DNA of 49,364 nt from JACVRX01 sp035697245 (lineage in GTDB: Bacteria > Actinomycetota > Actinomycetes > Jiangellales > Jiangellaceae). The stretch's first letter is position 1, and every line of letters begins with the position of its first letter. The notes under the pieces are model-generated. The model was not told the DNA's origin. It worked only from the letters and a program-made list of their open reading frames with translations, and searched no databases. The stretch is taken from positions 1 through 49,364 of the forward strand of contig DASSDH010000112.1 of NCBI GenBank assembly GCA_035697245.1, in the 5' to 3' direction. Positions 13,118-22,062 of this stretch are shown piece after piece. A program made the position numbers and the translations under genes.

Positions 13118-15242
13118 GACCGTCGCGAATCACCTCAGCGAGCGCGGATGCACGATGAGACCGCAACACGTCCTCGAGCCACAACGGCTTGCCGTCGGGC
13201 CCGGTCAGCGGCACCCGCCAGTTCGGATACTCGTCGATGGTTCCCGGTTGATTCTGAGTGCGCCGGTCACCGACGGCATCGCTCAGCGACGCGCAGAGCA
13301 AACGCGCAGGTGTCCAGGTCAGGAACCGATGCAGGGCGTGGATGGTCTCTTCGACGTCGGCGTCTGGCTGCAACAGACCGCGCCTGCGCAGCTCGTCCAG
13401 CCAAGCACTCCGACCGGCCTGGTCGGCAGCGAGTTCTTCGTCCAACGGGCGGGTGAGCAGGCCGAGTGAGTCGCGAAGCCTGATGTGGTCTCCGGCGAGG
13501 TAACCAGCAGTCGGCGGGAGATCGTGTGTCGTCACCGAGGCAAGGCAGTCCTCCCGCCACCACTCCGGCCGTAACGGGCCGCCGCCGCTGTCGAACTCGA
13601 ACTCGAACCAGAGGATCGACGTGCCCAGGATGCCCCGCTCGCGCAAGTACCGGCGAACCCACGGTTCGACCGTGCCGAGATCCTCGCCGACGACGATGGC
13701 CGCCGCTCGGTGCGCCTCGAGCGCGAGGATGCCGATGAGCGCGTCGTGGTCGTAACGGACGTAGGTGCCGGCGGTCGGCGGCTGCCCTGCGGGGATCCAC
13801 CACAACCGGAACAGGCCGATCACGTGATCCACTCGCACGCCCCCCGCGTGCCGCAAGATCGTCGCCACGACCTCTCGGAATGGGGCGTAGGCGAGACCGG
13901 CGAGCTGGTCCGGCCGCCAGGGTGGCTGCTGCCAGTCCTGACCGACCTGGTTGAACGGATCAGGCGGAGCACCGACGCTGATGCCCTGGGCGAAGACGTC
14001 CTGGAGGATCCACGAGTCGGCACCCGCCGAGTGCACTCCGACCGCGAGGTCATGAACGATCCCGAGGCCCATGCCGGCCCGCCGCGTAGCCGCCTGCACG
14101 GAGTCGAGCTGCTCGTCGATTACCCACTGCAACCAGCGGTGAAAGTCCACGGCATCGGCGTTGGCGGCTCGGAAGTTCTCGACCTGGGCCGACCGGGGAT
14201 GCCGAAAGCCATCCGGCCAGGTGTGCCAGTCCGGGCCATGCACCTCCATCAGAGCGCACCAGGTCGCGAAGTCGTCGAGTCCGGCGCCCTCCCCTCGCAG
14301 GTACGCGCGGTATGCGGCGTCGCGCCCTGCGCTGCGCGGTGTGGCATAAAGAAGCTTCAGCGCTTCCCGCTTGGCCGTCCACGCCATATCCCGGTCGACG
14401 GTGTCGATTCCGTCGAGCTGTCTGGCCAGGGCGTCCCGCTGGTCATCGATTCTGGACCGCGCTTCCTGGTCGAGGTAGGCGTACTCGGGAATCTGCTCGA
14501 GTCTTAGGTACAACGGGTTCGCGAATCGGCGTGTCGTCGGCAAATAGGGCGACGGTTCCATCGGCGCTATCGGTTCGGCTGCATGCAGCGGGTTCACCAG
14601 CACGAACCCCGCTCCGAGATCGGCACCCGACCACACCGCCAAGTCGGTCAGATCAGCCAGGTCACCGACTCCCCACGAGCGCTGCGAGCGGAGGCTGTAC
14701 AACTGCGTGGACAGGCCCCACGCCCGGCCCGAGCCCATTCGCTCCGGACAGCCGAGCCAGGCCGGGGCCACGATCAGCACACCTGTCGCTTCCTGGTTGT
14801 CGGATCGGGCATGCAGAGTGTGATATCCGAGTGGCAGGTCGTCGGGGAGGACGAAAGTGGCCTCACCCACGAGCCGCCCGTCGACCTCCTGTGGCGGTTC
14901 CCAGTTCTCCGCCTGAGCGACATCGCCCCTGGATCCGCCGGCCTCGAGTTCGATCCACACCTCGGCCGGGCGGCCGTGCGTGATGTGTACCCAGAACGGC
15001 AGCTGCCACCCCGGCCTGGTAACGACGCATGGTGGGAGCATCCGCGTCCACCGGTGTCGACGGGCATCCGATAACGCCATGTCGACCGACTCTGATGTTC
15101 CGGCATCGACCCCGAGAGCGGACAGAACAGCGACGATCGTCTCCGCCGACACCACGATGTGGTTCCCGCGCCAGTCCCAATAGTCGGTGGCGACGCCACA
15201 CACTTCGGCCAGTTGCTGGAGCTCTGAACTCGGTTCGGTCAT
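13101..15242 (-). CDS. malQ: 4-alpha-glucanotransferase (amylomaltase)
   Basis: A 713-residue GH77 enzyme. It transfers alpha-1,4-glucan segments between maltodextrins in the cytoplasm, releasing glucose. The GH77 triad is visible: nucleophile Asp472 in GGVRVDHVIGLFRLWWIP, acid/base Glu520 in VVGEDLGTV, and Asp574 in TTHDLPPTAG. The substrate-cradle segment SPYLPTTRRFANPLYL lies near 231-246. The N-terminal ~160 residues form the extra domain common in actinobacterial and enterobacterial MalQ. Length is normal. ATG 15242. The next gene overlaps its 3' end; the upstream neighbour is a two-component system 68 bp away on the same strand. Confidence 0.96.
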   Translation of the reverse strand: MTEPSSELQQLAEVCGVATDYWDWRGNHIVVSAETIVAVLSALGVDAGTSESVDMALSDARRHRWTRMLPPCVVTRPGWQLPFWVHITHGRPAEVWIELEAGGSRGDVAQAENWEPPQEVDGRLVGEATFVLPDDLPLGYHTLHARSDNQEATGVLIVAPAWLGCPERMGSGRAWGLSTQLYSLRSQRSWGVGDLADLTDLAVWSGADLGAGFVLVNPLHAAEPIAPMEPSPYLPTTRRFANPLYLRLEQIPEYAYLDQEARSRIDDQRDALARQLDGIDTVDRDMAWTAKREALKLLYATPRSAGRDAAYRAYLRGEGAGLDDFATWCALMEVHGPDWHTWPDGFRHPRSAQVENFRAANADAVDFHRWLQWVIDEQLDSVQAATRRAGMGLGIVHDLAVGVHSAGADSWILQDVFAQGISVGAPPDPFNQVGQDWQQPPWRPDQLAGLAYAPFREVVATILRHAGGVRVDHVIGLFRLWWIPAGQPPTAGTYVRYDHDALIGILALEAHRAAAIVVGEDLGTVEPWVRRYLRERGILGTSILWFEFEFDSGGGPLRPEWWREDCLASVTTHDLPPTAGYLAGDHIRLRDSLGLLTRPLDEELAADQAGRSAWLDELRRRGLLQPDADVEETIHALHRFLTWTPARLLCASLSDAVGDRRTQNQPGTIDEYPNWRVPLTGPDGKPLWLEDVLRSHRASALAEVIRDGLDGPD

Positions 15243-15310
15243 CTGACGTCCCGGGGAGCGACCGGCTGGGGATCTTCAGTATCCCGTTACGCGTCGGAGT
15301 TACTCCTCGG

Positions 15311-16693
15311 CTACGGCTCCGGATCGTCCGCGGCGCTGAACCGCAGCCTCACCCGGGTCCCCCCGGCCGGGCTCGCATCGATGGCGATGTCGCCGCCATG
15401 AGCGGCAACGAGCTCAGCCGCGATCGCAAGCCCGAGACCGGCACCGCCGGCGTCTCTGGTCCGGGCATCGTCGAGGCGCACGAACCGGTCGAGGACCCGC
15501 TCCCGGTCGTCGGTCGCGATGCCCGGCCCGTCGTCGTCGACGTCGAGCACGACCTGTCCGTTGGTCTGGGCGAGGTGCAAGGCAACCGTGCTACGCGCGT
15601 GGCGCGCCGCATTGTCGGTGAGATTTCGCAGCACCCGACGGATCGCAGCGGGATCAGCGTCGATCCGGCCTCCGGACACCCCCGTCGTGTCGACGTGCAG
15701 GTCGGTCAACGATCGCAGCCGTTTCGCCTCGTCTAACACGAGGTCATCGAGATCGATCGGGTGAGGTTGCAGCGTGAGGGTTCCTTCGTCGGCACGGGCA
15801 AGGAGCAACAGGTCGTCCACCATCAGCTGGAGCCGCATGCTCTCCGCCCGGACGGTGGTGGCGAGATCGCTCGGCGGCATCCGGTCGGGATGCGCCAGCG
15901 CCACCTCGGCATGCTGACGAATGACTGTGATCGGCGATCGCAACTCGTGCGACGCGTCGGACACGAATCGGCGCTGCTGGTTCTGCGCGCGTTCGAGGCG
16001 CTCGAGCATCCGGTTCATGGTCGCGGCCAGCCGCGCGATTTCGTCGGCGCTACCCGGCTCGGGGACGCGGCGGTGGAGTTCGGTGGCTGAAATCTCGTCC
16101 ACTTCGCGACGGACGGCGTCGACGGGCGCCAGGGCGCGGCCAACGATCCGCCAGGTCACCAGGCCCAGCACGACCAGCACGAGCGGCAACCCGACGGTCA
16201 GCAGTCCGGTGAGAGCCCTGGTCGATTCACCGACGCGATCGAGGCTGCGCGCCGACAGGACGATCACCGCACCGTCCGGCGTCTCGGCGCTGGCCGCCGT
16301 CACCAGGAAGTCGTCGTCGTCGAAGGGCACCGACGCCTGCCTGGTCTCGCCTGGCTCGAGAACTGCGACCGGTGGCTGCGCGAGTACCACATCGTCGGCG
16401 GCCACGACGTCGCCATCTTCGTCGAGGATTTGGTTGAACGCCTCCTCGCCGCCGCCGGCGGCGACAGTCGCCGGAGCAGCACCCGATTCGAGTTGCTCGA
16501 CCGCTTGTACCGCCTGCTGTTGGACCGCAGCGTGTACCTCTCGGACCAGAACGCCGCGCAATGACAGCACCAGTGCGACCGCGGCCAGGATCAGCACGAC
16601 CGCGACGACGAGTTCAGCGGCCGCCGTCGTTCGCGCCCGGACCGTGCCGCTCCAGGCTCTGGCGCGGCGGAGGAGCCCTTCGTCAGCCGCCAT
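15311..16693 (-). CDS. Sensor histidine kinase
   Basis: 460 residues from ATG 16691-16693, which overlaps the response-regulator stop by 11 bp. Features in order: transmembrane segment about 26-46; extracytoplasmic sensor region about 48-160, acidic around FDDDD; second transmembrane segment about 162-182; HAMP about 183-240; HisKA with phospho-acceptor His249 in FVSDASHELRSPITVIRQ; and HATPase_c with N-box LRNLTDNAARHA, DDGPGI and GGAGLGLAI. It phosphorylates the adjacent OmpR-type regulator. The stimulus is unknown; the moderate sensor domain has no recognised fold. Confidence 0.95.
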   Translation of the reverse strand: MAADEGLLRRARAWSGTVRARTTAAAELVVAVVLILAAVALVLSLRGVLVREVHAAVQQQAVQAVEQLESGAAPATVAAGGGEEAFNQILDEDGDVVAADDVVLAQPPVAVLEPGETRQASVPFDDDDFLVTAASAETPDGAVIVLSARSLDRVGESTRALTGLLTVGLPLVLVVLGLVTWRIVGRALAPVDAVRREVDEISATELHRRVPEPGSADEIARLAATMNRMLERLERAQNQQRRFVSDASHELRSPITVIRQHAEVALAHPDRMPPSDLATTVRAESMRLQLMVDDLLLLARADEGTLTLQPHPIDLDDLVLDEAKRLRSLTDLHVDTTGVSGGRIDADPAAIRRVLRNLTDNAARHARSTVALHLAQTNGQVVLDVDDDGPGIATDDRERVLDRFVRLDDARTRDAGGAGLGLAIAAELVAAHGGDIAIDASPAGGTRVRLRFSAADDPEP

Positions 16694-17360
16694 CTGCGGC
16701 CAGCCGGTATCCGGCCCCGCGTAGCGTCTCGATCGCGGCCCGTCCAAAGGGCCGGTCGAGCTTGCGCCGGAGATGGGCGATGTAGACCTCGACGATGTTG
16801 GGGTCGCCGTCGAAGTCGAAGTCCCACACGTGTGCCAGGATCTCGCGCTTGGAGACGACCTCGCCGCGGCGCCGCAGCAGGAACTCCAACAGCGACAACT
16901 CTCGCGCCGTGAGAGCGATCTCGGTGTCCCCGCGCCAGGCCTGGCGGGCGGCCGGATCCAGCCGCAGATCTCCTGCGGTGAGGATCGTCGGCCGTTCGCG
17001 TGCTCCCCGTCGCATCAGGGCCCGAAGGCGGGCCACCAGCACCGCGTTCGAAAACGGCTTGGTCAAGTAGTCGTCCGCGCCAGTGTCCAGCGCTTCGACC
17101 TGGTCCCAGTCGCCATCTTTCGCGGTCAGCATGAGGATCGGTGTCCAGTTACCGTCGGCACGAAGCTGCCGGCAGACCCGGTAGCCGTTGAGCCCCGGCA
17201 ACATGATGTCCAGGACGATCGCGTCATGCGGTTGCTCGCGCGCCAGCCACAGTCCGTCGACGCCGTCGAGCGCGACATCGACCGCGAAGCCCTCGGCCTC
17301 GAGGCCCGTCCGTAAGCCGGCGACGAGTCGTTCCTCGTCGTCGATCACCAGGATCCGCAT
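16683..17360 (-). CDS. OmpR/PhoB-family response regulator
   Basis: A 225-residue DNA-binding regulator. Receiver domain 1-115: acidic pair in VIDDEE (7-9), phospho-acceptor Asp51 in DAIVLDIMLPG, switch Thr in MLTAKD and Lys101 in YLTKPF. A winged-helix C-terminal domain (about 125-222) ends VYIAHLRRKLDRPFGRAAIE, then TLRGAGYRL. ATG 17358-17360. It is cotranscribed with the kinase behind it. The target genes are unknown; the divergent ECF sigma locus across the 17361-17696 gap is a candidate. Confidence 0.95.
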   Translation of the reverse strand: MRILVIDDEERLVAGLRTGLEAEGFAVDVALDGVDGLWLAREQPHDAIVLDIMLPGLNGYRVCRQLRADGNWTPILMLTAKDGDWDQVEALDTGADDYLTKPFSNAVLVARLRALMRRGARERPTILTAGDLRLDPAARQAWRGDTEIALTARELSLLEFLLRRRGEVVSKREILAHVWDFDFDGDPNIVEVYIAHLRRKLDRPFGRAAIETLRGAGYRLAADGG

Positions 17361-17462
17361 CCGGCACCACCGTCGTCGAACCCAGCATGACCCGCTCAGC
17401 CTGAACTCGGGCTGAACACCTTAAGGATGCCTCGCTGGAGGTGCGGCAGGCAGATATGATTC

Positions 17463-17497
17463 GGCCGCACGGCGGGCCCCCCTGTCGCCGTGCGGCC
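17463..17497. other. Stem-loop 1 in the divergent intergenic region
   Basis: GGCCGCACGGCG (17463-17474) pairs perfectly with CGCCGTGCGGCC (17486-17497) around an 11-nt loop. It lies 103 bp from the response-regulator start in a 336-bp gap with no gene. Confidence 0.6.
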
Positions 17498-17544
17498 GAC
17501 CCGCTCGAGGCGGGCCGGAGGTCTGACCTCGGTCATTCCGGTTC

Positions 17545-17583
17545 CGCTCGCTGCGGGGATGAGCTAGCTTTGCGCAGCGAGCG
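17545..17583. other. Stem-loop 2 in the divergent intergenic region
   Basis: CGCTCGCTGCG (17545-17555) pairs perfectly with CGCAGCGAGCG (17573-17583). It lies 114 bp before the sigma-factor start. It could be an operator, an attenuator or a terminator. Confidence 0.55.
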
Positions 17584-17696
17584 ACCGTTGGTCGAGAGAT
17601 CGCTACCTGAAAACCGCGCGGAAAGTTCGGCAGATTTGGGCGGTATCCTTTGGGCCGCCCCGAACGATTACTCTTCGACTCGAAGGAGGCCTCGGA

Positions 17697-18251
17697 CTGG
17701 CCATCGGCGACGGCTTCCCGAGCATCCTGGACGCGGCACGCACTGGCGTGCCGTGGGCTTTCGAGCGCCTGTACGCCGATCTCGCGCCGGTCGTCGCCGG
17801 TTACCTGCGGGTGCAGGGCGCGGCCGAGCCGGAGGACCTCACCAGCGAGGTGTTTCTCGGCGTCTTCACCGGAATCGACTCGTTCGAGGGTTCAGAGACC
17901 CAGTTCCGCTCGTGGGTGTTCACGATTGCTCATCGCCGGCTGGTCGACGAGCGGCGACGGCTTGCTCGCCGTCTATGGTCACCGGCAGGGGATCTCGCGG
18001 CGTTCGATAAATCGGGTGGTGACGTCGAAGCTGACGCGCTCGACGTCTTGGGCAGCCGGCGAGTGGTCGAGTGGTGCGCTGGTCTCTCCGCAGACCAGCG
18101 AGACGTGCTCGTTCTACGGGTCGTCGGCGATCTGACGATCGACCAGGTGGCGGCGATCGTCGACAAGTCACCCGGCGCCGTCAAGGCCCTGCAACGCAGA
18201 GCATTGACGGCGCTTCGTCAGCAAGTGGACAAGGAGGGCGTAACCCTGTGA
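17697..18251 (+). CDS. ECF-type RNA polymerase sigma factor
   Basis: Sigma-70 region 2 lies in WAFERLYADLAPVVAGYLRV, EPEDLTSEVFLGVF and RSWVFTIAHRRLVDERRR. Region 4 lies in LSADQRDVLVLRVVGDLTID, then AAIVDKSPGAVKALQRRALT. From CTG 17697 the protein has 184 residues. This start is preferred because GAAGGAGG stands 7 nt before it and it restores the ~17 residues (AIGDGFPSILDAARTG) that ECF factors normally have before region 2. The first canonical start is GTG 17748, which leaves only four residues before region 2. It overlaps the next gene by GTGA, the usual sigma/anti-sigma arrangement. Confidence 0.9.
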   Translation: MAIGDGFPSILDAARTGVPWAFERLYADLAPVVAGYLRVQGAAEPEDLTSEVFLGVFTGIDSFEGSETQFRSWVFTIAHRRLVDERRRLARRLWSPAGDLAAFDKSGGDVEADALDVLGSRRVVEWCAGLSADQRDVLVLRVVGDLTIDQVAAIVDKSPGAVKALQRRALTALRQQVDKEGVTL

Positions 18252-19048
18252 GCCATTGGGGCGATCACATAGGCGAGATGCCTAATCAACGCCTGCTCGA
18301 TGACGCTTCCATCGAGGCGATCCTCCATGGACGTAACGTCCCATCCGAGCTGGAGGCCTTGGCCAGCGCTGTCTGCGTGCTCCGAGAGACGGCTCGGCAG
18401 CCCGTTCAGCCGAGCCCCGAGCTGACCGCGTTCATGGCCGCAGGGGGTTACCACCCGTATCGCGATCGACGTCCGAGCCGCTGGCAAGCAGCGTCGGCGA
18501 AGCTGGCCGGCACGAGTCTGCGGCTCAAGATCGCAGCTGGGTTCGCTGCCGGCCTGACCGGCGTGACCGGCATGGCCGCCGCCGCCGGCGGCGAGTTGCC
18601 CGAGACGATGCAAGCCAGCGTTGAGACGGCTGTGGCGTTCGTGACACCGATGGACTTCACCGCCCCGCCGCCGCCAGCGAAGGTATCGGTTGAGCAGCCG
18701 CAGGTGATCGATGGTCAGAAGTACAGCGGACGAGCGCTCGGCCCAGATGGGCAACCGAAGGCGCCGGTAGCACCCCCGGCCGTGCCAACCCCGACACCCA
18801 CGCCGACGCCCACGCTCTCCCCGACGCCTACGCCGGAACCGACACCCACGCCGACGCCGACGCCGACACCGACACCGGAACCGACTCCCACGCCGACGCC
18901 GACACCGGAACCGACTCCCACACCGGAACCGACCCTCCCGCCGGCGACCCCTGAACCGAATCCCGGAGCCGATCAGCAGGCGGCGTTGAGTTCCGAGGCC
19001 GAGCTGTCGGGCGGCCCCCCCGCTGTGTTGTCATCGGGCGCCGGCTAA
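18248..19048 (+). CDS. Probable anti-sigma factor with Pro-Thr-Glu-rich tail
   Basis: 266 residues from GTG 18248, overlapping the sigma-factor stop. The N-terminal ~95 residues are cytoplasmic (LLDDASIEAILHGRNVPSEL). One hydrophobic segment follows at about 97-118 (LKIAAGFAAGLTGVTGMAAA). The exported part has about 55 ordinary residues, then PTPTPTP/EPTPTP repeats (about 180-238) and a Ser/Gly-rich end. The layout of inside domain, single helix and outside stalk, together with translational coupling to an ECF factor, suggests an anti-sigma factor. No ZAS zinc motif (H-x3-C-x2-C) is present, so this rests on context. Confidence 0.7.
   Translation: MSHWGDHIGEMPNQRLLDDASIEAILHGRNVPSELEALASAVCVLRETARQPVQPSPELTAFMAAGGYHPYRDRRPSRWQAASAKLAGTSLRLKIAAGFAAGLTGVTGMAAAAGGELPETMQASVETAVAFVTPMDFTAPPPPAKVSVEQPQVIDGQKYSGRALGPDGQPKAPVAPPAVPTPTPTPTPTLSPTPTPEPTPTPTPTPTPTPEPTPTPTPTPEPTPTPEPTLPPATPEPNPGADQQAALSSEAELSGGPPAVLSSGAG
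18785..18955 (+). repeat. Low-complexity Pro-Thr/Glu coding repeat
   Basis: Repeats of ccgacaccc/acgccg and ccggaaccg-type triplets encode PTPTPEPTP. The stretch is prone to slippage and assembly error. The opposite strand gives a spurious Gly-Val repeat frame. Confidence 0.85.
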
Positions 19049-19065
19049 ATGGTTATGGCAAGACC

Positions 19066-19094
19066 TTGACCCATTGACGGGTGAGGTCTAGCTT
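19066..19094 (+). promoter_or_regulatory. Sigma-70-type promoter of the amine operon
   Basis: TTGACC (19066-19071), a 17-bp spacer and TAGCTT (19089-19094), ending 44 bp before the permease ATG. It is one of the best consensus promoters in the window. Confidence 0.6.
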
Positions 19095-19138
19095 CCGATC
19101 AACTTCGGCGGCTCGCCGATCGAGACCGGGAGACTCGC

Positions 19139-20659
19139 ATGGCCGACAGGGGCATACCGCGGAGAGTCACGTATCGCGAGGTCGACGAGGGGTACTTCGA
19201 CAAGAGAGGACTGCAGCGGCACGCCGGCGTGTGGTCGCTGTGGGCGCTTGGTGTCGCGGCGGTCATCTCCGGCGACTTCTTCGGTTGGAACTTCGGGCTG
19301 GACTTCGGCTTCGGTGGTCTGCTGGTCGCCACGATCGTCATCACGGTCATGTACCTCGGCCTGTGCTACTCGATCGCGGAAATGTCACCCGCGATGCCGC
19401 ACACCGGTGGCGCGTACTCGTTCGGCCGCACCGCGATGGGCCCGTGGGGCGGGTTCATCACCGGTGTCGCGGAGAGCATCGAGTACATCGTCACGCCCGC
19501 CGTCATCGTCGTCGGCATAGGCGGCTACATGGGGAGCATCGTCAACGACCTGTTCGGCTGGGACGTCGCCCAGCCGATTTGGTGGTTGATCTTCTATGCG
19601 ATCTTCGTCGGCCTGAACATCTTCGGGGTGGCAGCGACGTTCCGGTTCTCGGTATTCATCTGCGTTGTCGCGCTTGCGGTTCTCGCCGTGTTCTGGATCG
19701 GCGCGCTCACCAAGCTGGACTTCCAGACCTATGCGATCGACGCTGGCGGCGGCTGGTTCCCCGACGGCATTCCGGGGATCTTCTACGCGATTCCGTTCGC
19801 CATCTGGTTCTACCTCGCCATCGAGGAGCTGCCGCTCGCGGCGGAGGAGTCACACGACCCCAAGCGCGACATCCCGCGCGGAACGATGTACGGCCTGTTC
19901 ACGCTGATCGTCGCCGGGTTCCTGACGCTTTTCCTCAGCGCTGGGATCGCGCCGGGCGCCGCCGAGGTCGGCGCCTCCGCCGAACCGTTGTTCTTGGGCT
20001 TCCAGACCATCTTCGGGTCGGGTACGGCAGCGTCGCTACTGGCGCTGGTCGCCGTTACGGGCCTGGTCGCAAGCTTCCATACGATCATCTACGCCTACGG
20101 CCGGAACATCTACTCGCTGTCGCGGGCTGGCTACTTCCCGCACTGGATGTCGGTCACCCACGGCACCCGGAAGACCCCATACGTCGCGCTGCTTTTCGGT
20201 GCCGTGATCGGGTACGTCCTGGCGTGGATTCTGTACCAGTACGGCGGCGGCAGTGTCGGCGCGGCCCTGCTGACCATGGCGGTCTTCGGCGCTGTGATCT
20301 CGTACTTCATGCAGATGGTGTCCTTCGTGCTGCTACGGCGGAACCGGCCCAACATCCAGCGGCCTTACCGCAGCCCGCTCGGGACGGCTGGGGCGATCGT
20401 CGCGGCGGTGATCGCCGCCGTCTCGCTGATCTCGCTGTTCTTCAACGCCGACTACCGGCCCGGTGTCGTGGGCGTCGCCATCTGGTTCCTGGCCGCCATC
20501 GCATACTTTGCGATCGTCGGCCGGCACCGCCTGGTGCTTTCTCCCGAGGAGGAGTTCGCCATGACGCGTGGTGAGCACGGCGACCCCGAGACCGAGGGAT
20601 ACGGGAGTACCCGGGTTGCCGATGTCGTCGGCGAGCGAGCGGAGCCGGCCGGCTCGTGA
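19139..20659 (+). CDS. APC-family amine/amino-acid permease (ethanolamine-permease type)
   Basis: 506 residues with about 12 hydrophobic segments from residue 32 to about 470. The N-terminal motif GVAAVISGDFFGWNFGLDFG and the EESHDPKRDIPRGTM loop resemble ethanolamine permeases of the APC superfamily, which use proton-coupled uptake. No signal peptide is expected. ATG 19139. The stop overlaps the next gene (TGATG). Its place at the head of a glutamine-synthetase-like, amidotransferase and aldehyde-dehydrogenase operon supports an amine substrate such as ethanolamine; putrescine or another amine is not excluded. Confidence 0.88.
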   Translation: MADRGIPRRVTYREVDEGYFDKRGLQRHAGVWSLWALGVAAVISGDFFGWNFGLDFGFGGLLVATIVITVMYLGLCYSIAEMSPAMPHTGGAYSFGRTAMGPWGGFITGVAESIEYIVTPAVIVVGIGGYMGSIVNDLFGWDVAQPIWWLIFYAIFVGLNIFGVAATFRFSVFICVVALAVLAVFWIGALTKLDFQTYAIDAGGGWFPDGIPGIFYAIPFAIWFYLAIEELPLAAEESHDPKRDIPRGTMYGLFTLIVAGFLTLFLSAGIAPGAAEVGASAEPLFLGFQTIFGSGTAASLLALVAVTGLVASFHTIIYAYGRNIYSLSRAGYFPHWMSVTHGTRKTPYVALLFGAVIGYVLAWILYQYGGGSVGAALLTMAVFGAVISYFMQMVSFVLLRRNRPNIQRPYRSPLGTAGAIVAAVIAAVSLISLFFNADYRPGVVGVAIWFLAAIAYFAIVGRHRLVLSPEEEFAMTRGEHGDPETEGYGSTRVADVVGERAEPAGS

Positions 20660-22062
20660 TGGCGGAGCGGACGCCCGGCAGGTCGGCCGATCAGACCCTG
20701 AAGGGGATGCTGGACGGCGAGGCGCTGCGGGCGGGCGTTGCTTCCGGTGACATCGACACCGTCCTGACCTGCTTCACCGACATGCAGGGTCGGCTGATGG
20801 GTAAGCGGGTGGACGGTGACTTCTTCTGTGACGAGGTGCTGGGACACGGCATCGAGGCGTGCGACTACTTGCTTGCCCTGGACATGGAGATGGATCCGAT
20901 CGCTGGGTACGAGATGGCGAACTGGGAGGAGGGGTACGGCGACGTACATCTACTTCCCGACCTGCAGACGCTGCGCATCATCCCGTGGCTTGACCGGACC
21001 GCTCTGGTGCTGTGTGACGTGACGTTCGAGGACGGGTCGCCGGTGCCCGCGTCACCTCGCCAGGTACTCCAGCGCCAGGTCGACCGCGCCCGCGAGCTCG
21101 GCTACGAGCCGATGATCGGCTCCGAGCTCGAGTTCTACCTGTTCCACGATTCGTACGACTCAGCTCGGGCCAAGCACTACCGCGAGCTGACCCCGTCGAT
21201 CCCGTACATCCTCGACTACCACGTGCTCGCCACCACCATGGACGAGTCCTACGTGGGCGCCTTGCGCCGCGGAATGAAGGGCGCCGGGCTGCCGGTCGAG
21301 TTCTCCAAGGGCGAGGCATGGCACGGCCAGCACGAGCTCAACTTCCGGTTCGCCAATGCGGTCACGATGGCCGACCGGCACGTCATCTACAAGAACGGCG
21401 CGAAGGAGATCGCGCACCAGCAGGGCAAGGCCGTGACGTTCATGGCCAAACCGGCGCATGACTGGATCGGCAGTTCCTGTCACATCCACTCCAGCCTCTG
21501 GTCCCTGGATGGCAGCCAGAGCCTCTTTCCGGCGGAAGACGGGGTCGGCCTCAGTGCGGTTTTCGCCCACTACCTTGCCGGGCTCACCGTCGGGCTGCGC
21601 GACTTGACGGTATTCATCGCGCCCAACGTCAACTCCTACAAGAGGTTCGCCAGCCAGAGCTGGGCACCCACGACCATGGCTGTCGGTCGCGACAACCGGA
21701 CGTGCGGCTTTCGGCTGGTCGGCCACGGTGACGGGCTACGGGTCGAGTGCCGGATTCCGGGAGCGGATGCGAATCCCTACCTCGCCTTCGCGGCGATCAT
21801 CGCTGCCGGCTTGCACGGAATCGAGAACGAGCTCGCGCCGCCACCGGTGTTCGAGGGCAACGCCTACGCTGACCAGACGCTGCCCAGAGTGCCTGCGACC
21901 CTGCGCGAAGCGATCGATGCGCTGGACAAGTCTGGACTAGCCCGGGCCGCGTTCGGCGACGACGTCGTCGATCATTACCTCAACTACGCGAGCACGGAAC
22001 AGCGGCTCTTCGACGAGGTGGTCACCTGCTACGAGCGCGAGCGGTTATTCGAGCAGACATGA
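20659..22062 (+). CDS. Glutamine-synthetase-like gamma-glutamyl-amine ligase (GlnA4/PuuA type)
   Basis: 467 residues. The family is clear from IGSELEFYLF (metal-binding Glu), the EFSKGEAWHGQHELNFRFAN region, the ATP-site segment KPAHDWIGSSCHIHSSLWS and the R-containing NRTCGFRLVGHGDGLRVECR then IPGADANPYLAFAA. The N-terminal GS beta-grasp (20-110) has DMQGRLMGKRV. Streptomyces GlnA4 glutamylates ethanolamine and GlnA3 glutamylates polyamines; the permease favours the former here, but this is inference. It is not the nitrogen-assimilating GlnA: the adenylylation region is absent and the context is catabolic. Confidence 0.88.
   Translation: MAERTPGRSADQTLKGMLDGEALRAGVASGDIDTVLTCFTDMQGRLMGKRVDGDFFCDEVLGHGIEACDYLLALDMEMDPIAGYEMANWEEGYGDVHLLPDLQTLRIIPWLDRTALVLCDVTFEDGSPVPASPRQVLQRQVDRARELGYEPMIGSELEFYLFHDSYDSARAKHYRELTPSIPYILDYHVLATTMDESYVGALRRGMKGAGLPVEFSKGEAWHGQHELNFRFANAVTMADRHVIYKNGAKEIAHQQGKAVTFMAKPAHDWIGSSCHIHSSLWSLDGSQSLFPAEDGVGLSAVFAHYLAGLTVGLRDLTVFIAPNVNSYKRFASQSWAPTTMAVGRDNRTCGFRLVGHGDGLRVECRIPGADANPYLAFAAIIAAGLHGIENELAPPPVFEGNAYADQTLPRVPATLREAIDALDKSGLARAAFGDDVVDHYLNYASTEQRLFDEVVTCYERERLFEQT

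Noticed and set aside
18715..18921. Gly-Val repeat protein on the minus strand
   Set aside because: It is the complement of the Pro-Thr-Glu repeat of the anti-sigma candidate; only the forward frame has ordinary flanking domains.
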